From assembly GCA_964404285.1 (NCBI GenBank), contig CAYOJK010000006.1, forward strand, positions 102,407 through 166,406: a stretch of 64,000 bases of DNA, given 5' to 3'. Below are positions 16,996 to 26,287 of the stretch, piece after piece. The stretch's first letter is position 1. Every line of letters starts with the position of its first letter. A program made the translations under genes and the position numbers. Origin of the DNA: JBASEY01 sp964404285 (GTDB lineage: Bacteria > CSSED10-310). Under the pieces are notes generated by a model, which was given only the letters and a program-made list of their open reading frames with translations, was not told where the DNA came from and did not search any database.

Positions 16996-18198
16996 TTACC
17001 CAGCACATTTACAGCACCGATCCGGGAAATGCGTCAGACGCTCCGCTCCAGTGACAGTGATATGCCAGGTGTTTTCGATTCCGACAGCGCCGATGCCTGT
17101 AAAAACGGCTTTAGGTTCCATAGCAACGACAGCGTGTTCGGGAATCAGCGTTTTGAATCGCGGAGCAAAAACCGGCAACTCATCGAGTTCGAGTCCTACC
17201 CCATGAGCTATAAATCCAGCTCGATCATCGTCTGGACCCATAAAAACATTTGCCAGACCAATATCACTAACATGGTTAGTTGCGATTTCATAAGGCCGGC
17301 TACACGGCATTCCCGCTTTTAAATTTTCGACGACGGTTTTCTGTATATCCAGACAAGCCGAATGGGCTTCAGCAAGTGAGTCCGGTAGGTCTCCAAGACA
17401 ATAAACCCTTGTAGCATCTGCAATATATCCAGATATCCCTGAAACAAGATCGACAAATACTGGTTCACCTGCTTCAAGTTGTTTCCAACCTGCCCCTTTC
17501 GGCGCTGCTCGATACAGTCCTGGTCCGGATACCGGTCCATCAAACGCCCCTCTGACCGCTGCGTTGGCTCCGAAAAGAACAGCGCCAAAATGTATTGCAC
17601 TGTTATAAGCACGGACAGGTATCGTTCCCTGATGACCGGCAAGTCGACATTCATACTCAATTCGAGATGCCAGTTCGAGCTCTGTCATACCTTTCTTGAG
17701 CCAAGCTCCAATCCTATCGAAAATCCTATCCAACAATCGACAGGATTGTTGGATCATTTGAACTTCCCAGAGACTTTTTGCCGACCGTAACTGGCGAATA
17801 GGTAAAGATATATCCTCCCACTTAGCTGACGGCAGGGATGATTCCATTTTTTTGAACAGTTTAAGAGGCAAGACATCCATTTCAATGCCGTAACTCAAGG
17901 TCTCATTATAGTTGAAATTATTTGCGATATCGCTTGGAGAATTGAATGGCTGAATCCGTTTAATATCAGTTTCGAGGCGCGCACGCGGCAAATATTTCCT
18001 TACGTATAAAATTGAGCCGGAATCCCGTGGAACAATGAGATGTGCATTTTGTGCGGTTCCAGAGAAATAGAAGACATCGGGCTGGTGTGTTATCCATGCA
18101 AAATGACAGTCTTTCGAAACAAGTATTTCTCGAAGTTTCTGCCTTCGTTCCTTGAGCTCACTTGCAGGACAGGTTGCATCGGAACGCATACACACCAC
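16996..18198 (-). CDS. M24-family aminopeptidase (Xaa-Pro peptidase-like)
   Basis: It has a creatinase-like N-terminal domain (about residues 10-140) and a pita-bread metallopeptidase domain. Metal ligands fit: VDLVSGISGYIADATR gives the two Asp, AHGVGLELDELP the His, VAMEPK the first Glu and GAVGIENT the second Glu. This is the pattern of Xaa-Pro aminopeptidase/dipeptidase (PepP/PepQ); exact specificity is not shown. I chose GTG 18198 because GGAG lies 8 bases upstream; GTG 18207 overlaps that site and ATG 18189 is too far. It is followed after 64 bases by the exported-protein/amidase pair on the same strand. Confidence 0.85.
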   Translation of the reverse strand: MVCMRSDATCPASELKERRQKLREILVSKDCHFAWITHQPDVFYFSGTAQNAHLIVPRDSGSILYVRKYLPRARLETDIKRIQPFNSPSDIANNFNYNETLSYGIEMDVLPLKLFKKMESSLPSAKWEDISLPIRQLRSAKSLWEVQMIQQSCRLLDRIFDRIGAWLKKGMTELELASRIEYECRLAGHQGTIPVRAYNSAIHFGAVLFGANAAVRGAFDGPVSGPGLYRAAPKGAGWKQLEAGEPVFVDLVSGISGYIADATRVYCLGDLPDSLAEAHSACLDIQKTVVENLKAGMPCSRPYEIATNHVSDIGLANVFMGPDDDRAGFIAHGVGLELDELPVFAPRFKTLIPEHAVVAMEPKAVFTGIGAVGIENTWHITVTGAERLTHFPDRCCKCAG

Positions 18199-18277
18199 CA
18201 GAATCACTCCATTATTTGAAGGTTAAATGGAAAAACGAAAAACCCGTCTCGCCGATTTTTAAGCGCCTCAAATGAGG

Positions 18278-18529
18278 TTATTCATCTTCTTCAATGGCTT
18301 CTTCACTGTCCTCGCCGCTATCGTCAAATTCACTTTCAACACCCAGGAAGACACATACGCCATCATGCATTTTTTTCAAAGCTTGTTTTTGATTGGTAAG
18401 TTTTGTGATTCGTTCTTTTACCAATGCAAGTTCTTCTTCAATTTTCAATGTAATAGATTCAATTTCTCTTTTTGTTTGGTCGTATACCTGTTGATAGAAG
18501 GCCTTTTGGTCATTCGTCAAATTTGTCAT
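18278..18529 (-). CDS. Small acidic coiled-coil protein of unknown function
   Basis: An 83-residue protein predicted to form one long helix (residues about 5-60, heptad-like KREIESITLKIEEELALVKE) followed by a strongly acidic tail (ESEFDDSGEDSEEAIEEDE). It has no recognised family. AAGGAG precedes ATG 18529 at good spacing, which supports it as a real gene. It lies just downstream of the large receiver-kinase-TonB gene on the same strand, separated by 62 bases, and may be co-transcribed with it. Confidence 0.7.
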   Translation of the reverse strand: MTNLTNDQKAFYQQVYDQTKREIESITLKIEEELALVKERITKLTNQKQALKKMHDGVCVFLGVESEFDDSGEDSEEAIEEDE

Positions 18530-18591
18530 TGCTGCGATCTCCTTTCCTAATCCACTTACAGTATATCGTAATCATGCTTTACTTTGAAAGA

Positions 18592-21500
18592 TTATTTACT
18601 TTTAAAAGGTATCACTAAGTTTAGATGAGTCTTAATTGGGACATTATCGTGTGTTCCTGGTTGAAATGTCCATTTTTTAACTGCATCTTCAGCCGCTTTT
18701 ACGCATCCGCTTATTTTCAATTGGTCGCTGCTAACTGACAGTGTTTCGACATTGAGCACTTCCCCGGTTTCTGAGACCAGCACTTTCAACGTAATACGCC
18801 CGTCAACTCCCATCTGTCTTGCTGCGCGTGGCATTTCAGGAGTGACTTTTGTCAATGGTTCAGGTTTAACATCAGGATGCTGGATATAGGCTCCTTCTTG
18901 TATAGGAGTCTGTGTTGGTGTCGGCGTTGTTGTTGGTGTCGGCGTCTCGGTTGGAACGGGTGTGTCGGTCGGCAATGGGGTTTCTGTTGGAGTTGGAGGG
19001 GCAACAGGAGTATCTCGAGTGACAGGGACAGTAGGCAAAGGTGTCGGGGTATCGGTTGGAGTTGGAGAAGGTGTTTCTGTGAAAAGAGCTTCAGTTGCCG
19101 CTGTTTCTTCAGCAATCGCAGTTGCTTCGTGATCGACAGTAGGCGTAGGCAAAACCGCAGGAATTGGTGTGGTTTCTTTTTTGCCTCCTGAAAAAATCAG
19201 AATCAGAATAATGATAATTATTATTCCTGCTCCACCGGCAATAAAGGGCAATTTTTTGCGATCGAAGGCAGAGGTTTTAGACGGTTTCAGAAAATCATCA
19301 TCGATTATAATCTCTGAAGGCTCTTTTTTATCCTCTATAATCGGCTCTTCAGATTCCACTTGTACCGGCGGTTTAGTTCTTCCCGGACGTTTCCGACCTT
19401 TCTGTCGTTTGGGCGGCGAATCTGTAGATGCTGCTGAAGGAACCAAATGCTTATCACCTGACTCCGGTTCGCTTTTAAATTCTTCCGGCTCCGTATCGAC
19501 GGGGATTGGTTCCGGTGGTTGGGCTTCCTCTGCTGCCGACGCCTCTGCTTCAACTTGTTTGCTTTCAACAGAAACCGGCTCTTCAACTGTAACAGGTTCC
19601 TCCGCTTCACTTAGTGTTTTTGTCGGAGGTTGCGTGTCGCTTAAAATTGCTGATGCTGGGGTCTTGGCGAGTTCCAAAGCAAATGGATCGACAGTTTCAA
19701 ACGTGTCATCCAAAAGCTCAGGCATTTCTTCTTTAATTTCATCTTTGAAAAGAGCGCGCATAAAGAAACCAAGATCCATGAGTTTTTTAGAGGGCTTTTC
19801 AATATGTAGAAACCGATCGAGATCTTCTCTCATCTCATCCGCAGTCTGATATCGATTGTTGGGATCTTTATCCATCGCTTTTTGGACAATTGCATCCAAT
19901 TTAGAGGAAATCCGAGCATTTAAAGCGGAGGGTGGAGGTGGATTCCAATCTCTGACTTTTTGTAAAATAGCCATTTCGTTATCTGCGATAAACACGCGTT
20001 TTCCAGTCAACATTTCATATAAGAGCGTTCCGACCGAGAAGATGTCCGATCGTCTATCGACAGGTTGCCCCCAAGCTTGTTCCGGCGACATATAAAGAAT
20101 TTTCCCTTTGAGCGCTCCTGTCAAAGTCACTGAATTTTTAGCGGCTGCCTTTGCGATACCGAAATCAACCAACTTGACTTCACCCTCATAAGATATCAAG
20201 ACATTTTGAGGACTGACGTCTCGGTGAACAATATTTAAATTCTCGTTGTTGAAACCTTTTTTCCTATGAGCATAATTCAATCCGGACAACAATTTCATGG
20301 CGATGAGCGCTGCTTGAGACACGGCAAGATGTTTCTTTTCCTTTCTGGCTAACCGCATTATGGTGCGCAAATCTTTACCGGCTATATACTCCATAGCCAG
20401 AAAGTAGTCGCCTTTTGTTTCACCAAGCTCATAAATCTGAGCAATATTAGGATGTGTCAACTGAGCTGCGACTATGCCCTCATCAATAAACATGGTGATA
20501 AAGTCTTCGTTTTCGGACAGACTGGGTAATATTCGTTTCAGAGCAACAATTTTTTCGAATCCTTCCGGGCCAACCTGCTTTGCTTTCCACAGTTCAGCCA
20601 TTCCACCAACAGCTATTTTCTCAATCAGATTATATTTTCCAAACCACAATTCACCATCTTGTTCAGCGTCAGGAACAACCGGCTCCGACGTGACTGGCGC
20701 CTCTTCGGGTGGGCTCTCAACTTTATCTGAAGATGTGTCAAGGGTCGGTTTCGCCTTTTCATCACCGTCCTTATCGAATATAGCAATGGCTTCATCGATG
20801 ATTTTATCTAGTTGTTCTTTGTCGACAGCCTTTTCCGGCTCAGTCTCAAATGCATCAACGATTTTCTTGATGGATTCATCCGGATCAGAAGCCGGCCGCG
20901 ATGCTTGGTCCTCAGTAAATTCAATCTCACCCAAACTTTCATCTAGACTGATTTCTTCAACAATCTGTTCTTCTTGAGTTTGTGGAGGTTCTTCCAATTC
21001 GAGATCAGGCAAAACATCGAACTCTTCTTCCTGTCGAACGCGAACTTCCTGCTGTTCTTCAATGCCAGGAGGTTCTGGAGATATTTCTGGAACTGGGGGC
21101 TGCACAGGTTCTGGAATCTTTTCCGGAGCGGGTTTTGAAGTCGTTTTACTTTTACCAATTTCCACCATTAGACCTGACAAAGTCGATTCCAAGATGTCAT
21201 CTAAATTATCTGGTTCAACTGTTGTTTTTGAGGTCTTTGTGGAGGTTTTCTCTTTTTCTGGCGGTTTATTGAGTAAATTATTCAGCGTCTCATCCAACAT
21301 AGAGGCAAATTCACCGTCCACTTTTTTTAGATCTCTGCCAGTGGGAGTTTTAATTTCCTTTGTTTCACTCGAGCTTTCATCAGAAACCATTTCTATGCCA
21401 AGGTGCTCACGGATCTTTGCCAAAAGCTCTTCATAGTTGAATGGTTTTAAAATATAATCATCCGCAAGGTAATCTTTCATTGCTTGGCGTTTGTACTTAT

Positions 21501-21777
21501 AGCTTTTGTAAACGCTTGTCGTGATAAGCACCGGGGTGTGGCGACCGGTATCTGAATGTTTCATTGCCTTGCAAACTTCGAAACCATGCAATTTGGGGAG
21601 CATTGCCGACAAAAGGACAAGGTCGGGATGTTCTTCAGAAAATTTTTCCAGGGCGTCAAGGCCGTCAAAAGCTTTAACGACTTCAAATCCTGCCTGGCTG
21701 AGGAAGTCCTCAGTGGCATTCATCTTTGATACCTCATAATCAACGAGAAGAATCTTTTTGCCGGTTGATCCTGTCAT
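18592..21777 (-). CDS. Receiver-Ser/Thr kinase-TonB C-terminal domain chimera, transmembrane
   Basis: A 1061-residue protein with a clear domain order: receiver (about 5-125), long acidic Pro/Glu-rich linker, Hanks kinase (about 377-640; motifs VALKRIL, HRDVSPQNVL, VDFGIAK, YMSPEQAWG), acidic linker, one transmembrane segment (about 842-865, AGGAGIIIIIILILIFSGG), a periplasmic Thr-Pro repeat stretch, and a TonB C-terminal domain (about 970-1061; PRAARQMGVDGRITLKVLV). The receiver acceptor position is Ser (LVLLSAMLPKL, codon 21609-21607) rather than Asp. It probably signals between cytoplasm and envelope. Start ATG 21777 has GAGGCGGA close upstream; GTG or ATG starts further up are less likely. 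Confidence 0.88.
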   Translation of the reverse strand: MTGSTGKKILLVDYEVSKMNATEDFLSQAGFEVVKAFDGLDALEKFSEEHPDLVLLSAMLPKLHGFEVCKAMKHSDTGRHTPVLITTSVYKSYKYKRQAMKDYLADDYILKPFNYEELLAKIREHLGIEMVSDESSSETKEIKTPTGRDLKKVDGEFASMLDETLNNLLNKPPEKEKTSTKTSKTTVEPDNLDDILESTLSGLMVEIGKSKTTSKPAPEKIPEPVQPPVPEISPEPPGIEEQQEVRVRQEEEFDVLPDLELEEPPQTQEEQIVEEISLDESLGEIEFTEDQASRPASDPDESIKKIVDAFETEPEKAVDKEQLDKIIDEAIAIFDKDGDEKAKPTLDTSSDKVESPPEEAPVTSEPVVPDAEQDGELWFGKYNLIEKIAVGGMAELWKAKQVGPEGFEKIVALKRILPSLSENEDFITMFIDEGIVAAQLTHPNIAQIYELGETKGDYFLAMEYIAGKDLRTIMRLARKEKKHLAVSQAALIAMKLLSGLNYAHRKKGFNNENLNIVHRDVSPQNVLISYEGEVKLVDFGIAKAAAKNSVTLTGALKGKILYMSPEQAWGQPVDRRSDIFSVGTLLYEMLTGKRVFIADNEMAILQKVRDWNPPPPSALNARISSKLDAIVQKAMDKDPNNRYQTADEMREDLDRFLHIEKPSKKLMDLGFFMRALFKDEIKEEMPELLDDTFETVDPFALELAKTPASAILSDTQPPTKTLSEAEEPVTVEEPVSVESKQVEAEASAAEEAQPPEPIPVDTEPEEFKSEPESGDKHLVPSAASTDSPPKRQKGRKRPGRTKPPVQVESEEPIIEDKKEPSEIIIDDDFLKPSKTSAFDRKKLPFIAGGAGIIIIIILILIFSGGKKETTPIPAVLPTPTVDHEATAIAEETAATEALFTETPSPTPTDTPTPLPTVPVTRDTPVAPPTPTETPLPTDTPVPTETPTPTTTPTPTQTPIQEGAYIQHPDVKPEPLTKVTPEMPRAARQMGVDGRITLKVLVSETGEVLNVETLSVSSDQLKISGCVKAAEDAVKKWTFQPGTHDNVPIKTHLNLVIPFKSK

Positions 21778-21833
21778 TTCCGCCTCACTTATAATATGTG
21801 TTATCACTAGCGCATAACAATTCTAAGCACTAA

Positions 21834-21864
21834 ACTATATAACATCTCACTTAAATTGAGTCAA
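21834..21864 (-). promoter_or_regulatory. Candidate promoter for the receiver-kinase-TonB gene
   Basis: On the minus strand TTGACT (21864-21859) is followed after 17-19 bases by TATATAGT (21841-21834), about 60 bases before the start codon at 21777. Confidence 0.48.
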
Positions 21865-22197
21865 TCCATAAACAATCAAAGGGTTTAATCCGTGATCAGT
21901 TGCTTTGATAGTGATGACGGCTCGATGCTATGATATTACACTCCTTTCTTCAAAAATGTTACAAGCAAATACGTTTTCAGGACGGGTGCAAATGGTCACT
22001 GACAGAAAACAAAATGGTTGATTAGGATCTTCATGAAAAGTGTTGCAAAAATCCGTTAATCATTTTATTAAAATCTGCCTCTGCAACATTGTTGAGGCTT
22101 TGTGTTCGTTTCAGTATAGTAAAAACAGATTGTTTTTAAGTGTCTATGACATAGCGTTTCAGAGTGTTAAAAGAAAAATATGATGGGGGGCCCGATA
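21865..22197. other. Intergenic region between divergent genes
   Basis: No credible gene is seen. The plus strand has two promoter-like pairs: TTGATA (21905) with TATGAT (21929), spacing 18, and the one nearer mtnA listed separately. The first has no gene close behind it and might serve a small RNA or a long mtnA leader; no riboswitch was recognised. Confidence 0.4.
22092..22120 (+). promoter_or_regulatory. Candidate promoter for mtnA
   Basis: TTGAGG (22092-22097) and TATAGT (22115-22120) are 17 bases apart, about 80 bases before the mtnA start. Confidence 0.45.
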
Positions 22198-23226
22198 ATG
22201 GTGGAAACAATTCGATGGGATGGTAAGACGTTATGGGTTTTAGATCAGACAAAGTTGCCGGCAGATGTTCAGTATGTTCCATGTGATACGGTCGAAGCGG
22301 TTGCTGAATGTATCCGAAACATGCGTGTAAGAGGAGCTCCAGCTATTGGTGTAACGGCGGCGTACGGTATGTTGTTGGCTCTTCGCACTGGGCTTGACAC
22401 AGATGTAACTGATTTAAACGAATGGATGTCGCAGAAAGCGTCTATGTTAAATTCCACCCGGCCTACAGCAGTAAACCTTATGTGGGCAACAGATTATATT
22501 TTGAAAGAAATTCGTCATATTTCTGTTCATCAATGGAATTCGCATGTTGAGCTGGTCGCGGCACAGATTTATGCGGATGACATAGAAAGTTGCCGCCAAA
22601 TTGGTCGTTTTGCTGCACCGTATATTCCTGAAAAAGCGACAATTCTGACACATTGCAATGCTGGAGCTCTTGCAACAGCCGGCTATGGCACCGCATTAGG
22701 GGTGATTCGGACTGCTGTCGAGGATCAAAAACAGATAAAAGTCTTTGCTGATGAGACGAGGCCGTTGTTACAAGGGGCGCGGCTGACAGCCTGGGAACTT
22801 ATGGAAGACAATATCGATGTCACACTGATCACTGACAATATGGCCGCATATTTTATGAATCGAGGTGAAATCGATCTTGTCGTTGTCGGCGCTGATCGAA
22901 TTGCCGCCAATGGTGATACAGCAAATAAAATCGGCACATTTTCGGTTGCATTAGCGGCGAAATACCACAATATCCCGTTTTACGTGGCTGCTCCTATCAA
23001 TACTATTGACAGATCATGTTCCACAGGGAAGGGTATTCCTATTGAAGAACGAAGCTGCGAAGAAGTAACCAATCTCACCCATGTTCGAACAGCTCCTATT
23101 GGTGTCAAATGTCGAAATCCTGCTTTCGATGTGACTCCAGCAGCTTTGATAACGGCAATTTTTACGGATAAGGGCGCGATTGAACCTGATTTTCGTAAAA
23201 CTATAGCTGAACTTTTTATCAATTAA
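22198..23226 (+). CDS. mtnA: Methylthioribose-1-phosphate isomerase
   Basis: It converts 5-methylthioribose-1-phosphate to 5-methylthioribulose-1-phosphate in methionine salvage. The 342-residue protein carries MRVRGAPAIGVTAAYG, ILTHCNAGALATAGYGTALG (catalytic Cys about 152) and VVGADRIAANGDTANKIGT (catalytic Asp about 232), which fits MtnA rather than the related eIF2B regulators. ATG 22198 is chosen because a G-rich site (GGGGGG) lies upstream and the family starts close to VETIRWDG. No other salvage gene is next to it, although a purine nucleoside phosphorylase lies 24 kb away. Its end overlaps the convergent selA by 8 bases. Confidence 0.93.
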   Translation: MVETIRWDGKTLWVLDQTKLPADVQYVPCDTVEAVAECIRNMRVRGAPAIGVTAAYGMLLALRTGLDTDVTDLNEWMSQKASMLNSTRPTAVNLMWATDYILKEIRHISVHQWNSHVELVAAQIYADDIESCRQIGRFAAPYIPEKATILTHCNAGALATAGYGTALGVIRTAVEDQKQIKVFADETRPLLQGARLTAWELMEDNIDVTLITDNMAAYFMNRGEIDLVVVGADRIAANGDTANKIGTFSVALAAKYHNIPFYVAAPINTIDRSCSTGKGIPIEERSCEEVTNLTHVRTAPIGVKCRNPAFDVTPAALITAIFTDKGAIEPDFRKTIAELFIN

Positions 23227-24601
23227 GATTCAATGCCGTGACAAGGCTTTCAGCAAATTCTTCTATGTCGTGTTGTGGTACGGTGCGTAAATCCAGAACA
23301 ACCATATCTTTTTGAATCCTAGAAATGATAGGCGGTTCAGAAAATCTCAGCCTTGCAGATAACGTCGTCGCAGAGCAAATTTTTGATTGTATCGACACAA
23401 CCCAAGTTTGAAGCTGTGTTTGTGGCAATGCGCCCCCGCCAACCGGAGATATATCCTTCAAAAGGGAGATGTCCCAGTGTTCTGGGATTCGATTTTTAAT
23501 CTTTTTCAATAATAATTTGGCACGGGCAGCTATTTGGCTCTCTGCTTGACAAAGCGCTTGGATACCGGGAATTCGGTCTTGTACTATTTCCGGCTGAAGA
23601 TATAATTTGAGAGTGGCGTCAAGGGCTGCCAGAGTCATTTTATCTATTCGAAGAGCTCTAGCTAGAGGATGCGACGCCATTTTAGCAATCAGATCTTTTC
23701 GTCCCAAAATAATGCCTGCTTGAGGACCTCCTAGAAGTTTGTCTCCTGAAAAAGTTAAAACATCGATACCTAATTCAAGCAGGTCCTTCACTAAAGGAGA
23801 TGACCATCCATAAGATTCACCGGGATAAAAATTTCCGCTTCCGAGGTCATACATGACAGGGATTTGGTGATTCTTACCGAGTATCACTAATTCTTGAAGA
23901 GGGACTTTAGCAGTGAAGCCAACGATGGCGTAATTAGAAGCGCTCGCTTTTAATATCAAGCCGGTTCGTTCATTCAAAGCGCTTTTAAAGTCACGTAGAT
24001 GAGTGCGATTGGTTGTGCCGACCTCTTTGAGAATGGCGCCACTGGATTCCATTACTTCGGGAATTCTAAATCCGCCGCCAATTTCTATCAATTCACCTCG
24101 TGAAACGATAACCTCTTTGTCTCTAGCTATAACAGCAAGAGCCAAAAGAACAGCGCCGGCATTATTGTTCACAACCAACGAAGCTTCACAACCAGTCAGT
24201 ATTCGCAATGTAGATGCCAGATGATCTGACCGATGTCCACGTTTGCCGGTCGCCAAATCCAGCTCTAAATTACAATACCCAACTGCGGCTTCAACTGCTG
24301 CCCTTAACGCTTCCTTCGCCATCGGAGCTCGACCTAAGTTGGTGTGCAGAACAGTTCCTGTTGCGTTGAAAACGGGTTTGATATGAGACTTCAGCGCTTT
24401 TTGAATTGTCGATAAGGTATTTTGGGCCAAACACTCCGGAGACAAATCAGTTTTCGTCGTTGTGGAGATGGATTGCCGTATATTTTCTAGAACCGTACGA
24501 AGTGAATCTCTGACCAATGTCCGACCATGCTCTTGGATCATGGGTTCAAAAATAGTGTTTTCCAGCAATTCATTTATTGAAGGGATTTCCCTGTGTTTCA
24601 T
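23219..24601 (-). CDS. selA: L-seryl-tRNA(Sec) selenium transferase
   Basis: This PLP enzyme converts seryl-tRNA(Sec) to selenocysteinyl-tRNA(Sec) using selenophosphate. Characteristic features are NATGTVLHTNLGRAPM, EVGTTNRTHLRDF, YDLGSGNF and the PLP lysine motif FSGDKLLGGPQAGI (about residue 285). The length of 460 residues is normal. Start ATG 24601 has GGAG 9 bases upstream; an in-frame ATG at 24616 overlaps that site. selB, selD and tRNA-Sec are not in the window, so selenocysteine use is inferred. It ends overlapping mtnA. Confidence 0.95.
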   Translation of the reverse strand: MKHREIPSINELLENTIFEPMIQEHGRTLVRDSLRTVLENIRQSISTTTKTDLSPECLAQNTLSTIQKALKSHIKPVFNATGTVLHTNLGRAPMAKEALRAAVEAAVGYCNLELDLATGKRGHRSDHLASTLRILTGCEASLVVNNNAGAVLLALAVIARDKEVIVSRGELIEIGGGFRIPEVMESSGAILKEVGTTNRTHLRDFKSALNERTGLILKASASNYAIVGFTAKVPLQELVILGKNHQIPVMYDLGSGNFYPGESYGWSSPLVKDLLELGIDVLTFSGDKLLGGPQAGIILGRKDLIAKMASHPLARALRIDKMTLAALDATLKLYLQPEIVQDRIPGIQALCQAESQIAARAKLLLKKIKNRIPEHWDISLLKDISPVGGGALPQTQLQTWVVSIQSKICSATTLSARLRFSEPPIISRIQKDMVVLDLRTVPQHDIEEFAESLVTALNLN

Positions 24602-24634
24602 CGCAAAATTCTCCATACAAAAAAGCCTTAATGT

Positions 24635-24663
24635 AGGATAATATATGTTAATTCAGCTTTCAA
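24635..24663 (-). promoter_or_regulatory. Candidate promoter for selA
   Basis: On the minus strand TTGAAA (24663-24658) and TATCCT (24640-24635) are 17 bases apart, about 35 bases before selA. Confidence 0.42.
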
Positions 24664-24826
24664 TGATCCGATAACAACCAAGTTAAACCGAGACGTTTAT
24701 TTTAGTTGGATTAAGAGTTATCGAAATAAAAAATCGAAAACGTTGGCAAATTCGTTTCTCTAAAATGAGAAGATATTGACGAATGATTATTTCAATGTTA
24801 AATTTCTATTGGATTTAGAGGTTAAT

Positions 24827-26137
24827 ATGAAGAAGTCGGATAATAAATCAATCATCTCGCGTCTCGGGCTATTTGACAGATACAATCTTGTCTTTATTTT
24901 ATCATCGATCATGCCGCTGACAGTATTAGTATTTATCAGTCACAAATACGTATTTCCATCTTTAGAGAAAAGTGGCCAGGATCAAATGATTATATGGATA
25001 CAGGCCTTACTTTATTTAATTGTCATTCTAGTGATTTTGGCCTTCTTTGTATCTCGCACCGCTACGAGCGAGACGGTTGAAAAATTATATTCCAACAACG
25101 AAAAATTGAAACATATTTTCGTTATTTCAGAATCGTTGAGTCGGGAGTCATATTTGGATGTTCTGCTTGATTCGATAGTCAAGCGTGCTGTTGAGTTAAC
25201 GAATGCATCTGCAGGTTTGGTTCTGATGAAGCGGGAAGACGACAATCAGTTGGAATTCAAGGTGACAAGGGGAATCGGCACAATCAGTGTGAATGCCGTA
25301 TCAATTGACACGGGTGTTGCCGGTTGGGTTTTCAAGAATCAAAAAGTCGCTTTGATCAACGATGTTTATTCTGATGATCGCTATCAACCGGAGTATGATA
25401 TTTTTCCTGGCTTTGACACTGCGTCTATTCTAGCGGTTCCGTTGTCCGGAGCGGGACACGTGTTTGGCGTGCTCGAGATGCTAAAGACGAAGAACAATCC
25501 AGGTTTTACTGAGGATGATGCTAACTTATTGAAATCGCTGGCGGGACAGACAACAATTTTCATTCAAAATGTAAGATATCGGGAAGAGCAGCTCAATTAT
25601 TTTACTCATATGACAGAGTTGCTTTTAACAGCTCTCGAGGGAACTCGACAGATTTGGCCGGGTCATTTATCAAACACCGCCCGGTATGCCAATTTGCTAG
25701 CTCGTCAATTGAATATATCTGAAAGCGACTTAAAAAACCTTCATTATGCGTCGCTTCTTCATGATATTGGTTTTTTGAAAATCAATCTTCAGGAAGGTCC
25801 GCCAAGAAAGCTTATCGAACTACACCCTACGATTGGTTATGAGATGATCAAGCCGATCACATTATGGAAAGCTGTTGCTCCGCTTATCCGTTATCACCAT
25901 GAACGTTATGATGGAAAAGGGTATCCTGGGGAATTGGCGGGAGACAACATACCTTTAGGGGCTAGAGTTTTGGCGGTTGCAGAGGCTTTAGATGTTATTT
26001 GCAATCCAAAGTCCTATCGAAAAGAGGCGCTGGACATTAAAAATGCGTTTAACGAGATTCAAGCTTATGCCGGAACACAATTTGATCCAGTTGTTGTGGA
26101 TGCTCTTGAAAACATAATTAAATCGGGTCTCATCTGA
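24827..26137 (+). CDS. Membrane-anchored GAF and HD-GYP protein, probable c-di-GMP phosphodiesterase
   Basis: Two N-terminal transmembrane segments (about residues 15-70) are followed by a GAF sensor domain (about 115-245; ASILAVPLSGAGHVFGVLEM) and an HD-GYP domain (about 285-435). The HD-GYP signature is complete: LLHDIGFLKI, HPTIGYEM, IRYHHERYDGKGYPGEL and IPLGARVLAVAEALD, so c-di-GMP hydrolysis is likely. Start ATG 24827 has AGAGG 6 bases upstream; the longer frame begins with TTG 24776 and no good site. It stands alone, between divergent selA and fabF. What the GAF domain binds cannot be seen. Confidence 0.88.
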   Translation: MKKSDNKSIISRLGLFDRYNLVFILSSIMPLTVLVFISHKYVFPSLEKSGQDQMIIWIQALLYLIVILVILAFFVSRTATSETVEKLYSNNEKLKHIFVISESLSRESYLDVLLDSIVKRAVELTNASAGLVLMKREDDNQLEFKVTRGIGTISVNAVSIDTGVAGWVFKNQKVALINDVYSDDRYQPEYDIFPGFDTASILAVPLSGAGHVFGVLEMLKTKNNPGFTEDDANLLKSLAGQTTIFIQNVRYREEQLNYFTHMTELLLTALEGTRQIWPGHLSNTARYANLLARQLNISESDLKNLHYASLLHDIGFLKINLQEGPPRKLIELHPTIGYEMIKPITLWKAVAPLIRYHHERYDGKGYPGELAGDNIPLGARVLAVAEALDVICNPKSYRKEALDIKNAFNEIQAYAGTQFDPVVVDALENIIKSGLI

Positions 26138-26189
26138 TATAAATCGTGTGTTCTAAAAGACAATTATTTGATCTTTTTGACTGTCTTTG

Positions 26190-26219
26190 TTGACTTTCAG
26201 ATCATTTCAGTACTAAAAT
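26190..26219 (+). promoter_or_regulatory. Candidate promoter for fabF
   Basis: TTGACT (26190-26195) and TAAAAT (26214-26219), spacing 18, each match five of six consensus bases. The expected transcript would begin just before the hairpin at 26241. Confidence 0.48.
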
Positions 26220-26240
26220 TCAATCGTTGTAAGTGAACGG

Positions 26241-26287
26241 CGCTGAAACTACGATAGATACTTTGCGGTTTCAGCGGTGGCTTTTTT
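26241..26287 (+). terminator. Hairpin plus T-run before fabF: terminator or attenuator
   Basis: A 9-bp perfect stem CGCTGAAAC (26241-26249) / GTTTCAGCG (26268-26276) is followed after five bases by TTTTTT (26282-26287). It could end the HD-GYP transcript. Because a promoter-like pair lies between it and that gene, it could also be a conditional terminator in the fabF leader. Confidence 0.55.

Noticed and set aside
19169..19849. 226-residue plus-strand open frame within the kinase-TonB gene
   Set aside because: A Ser-rich shadow of the Pro/Glu-rich linker on the other strand.
20474..20977. 167-residue plus-strand open frame within the kinase-TonB gene
   Set aside because: Antisense to the linker and kinase; composition is the mirror of the coding strand.
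21917..22024. 35-codon open frame starting ATGACGGCTCG
   Set aside because: No SD, no recognisable sequence and it overlaps promoter-like elements.
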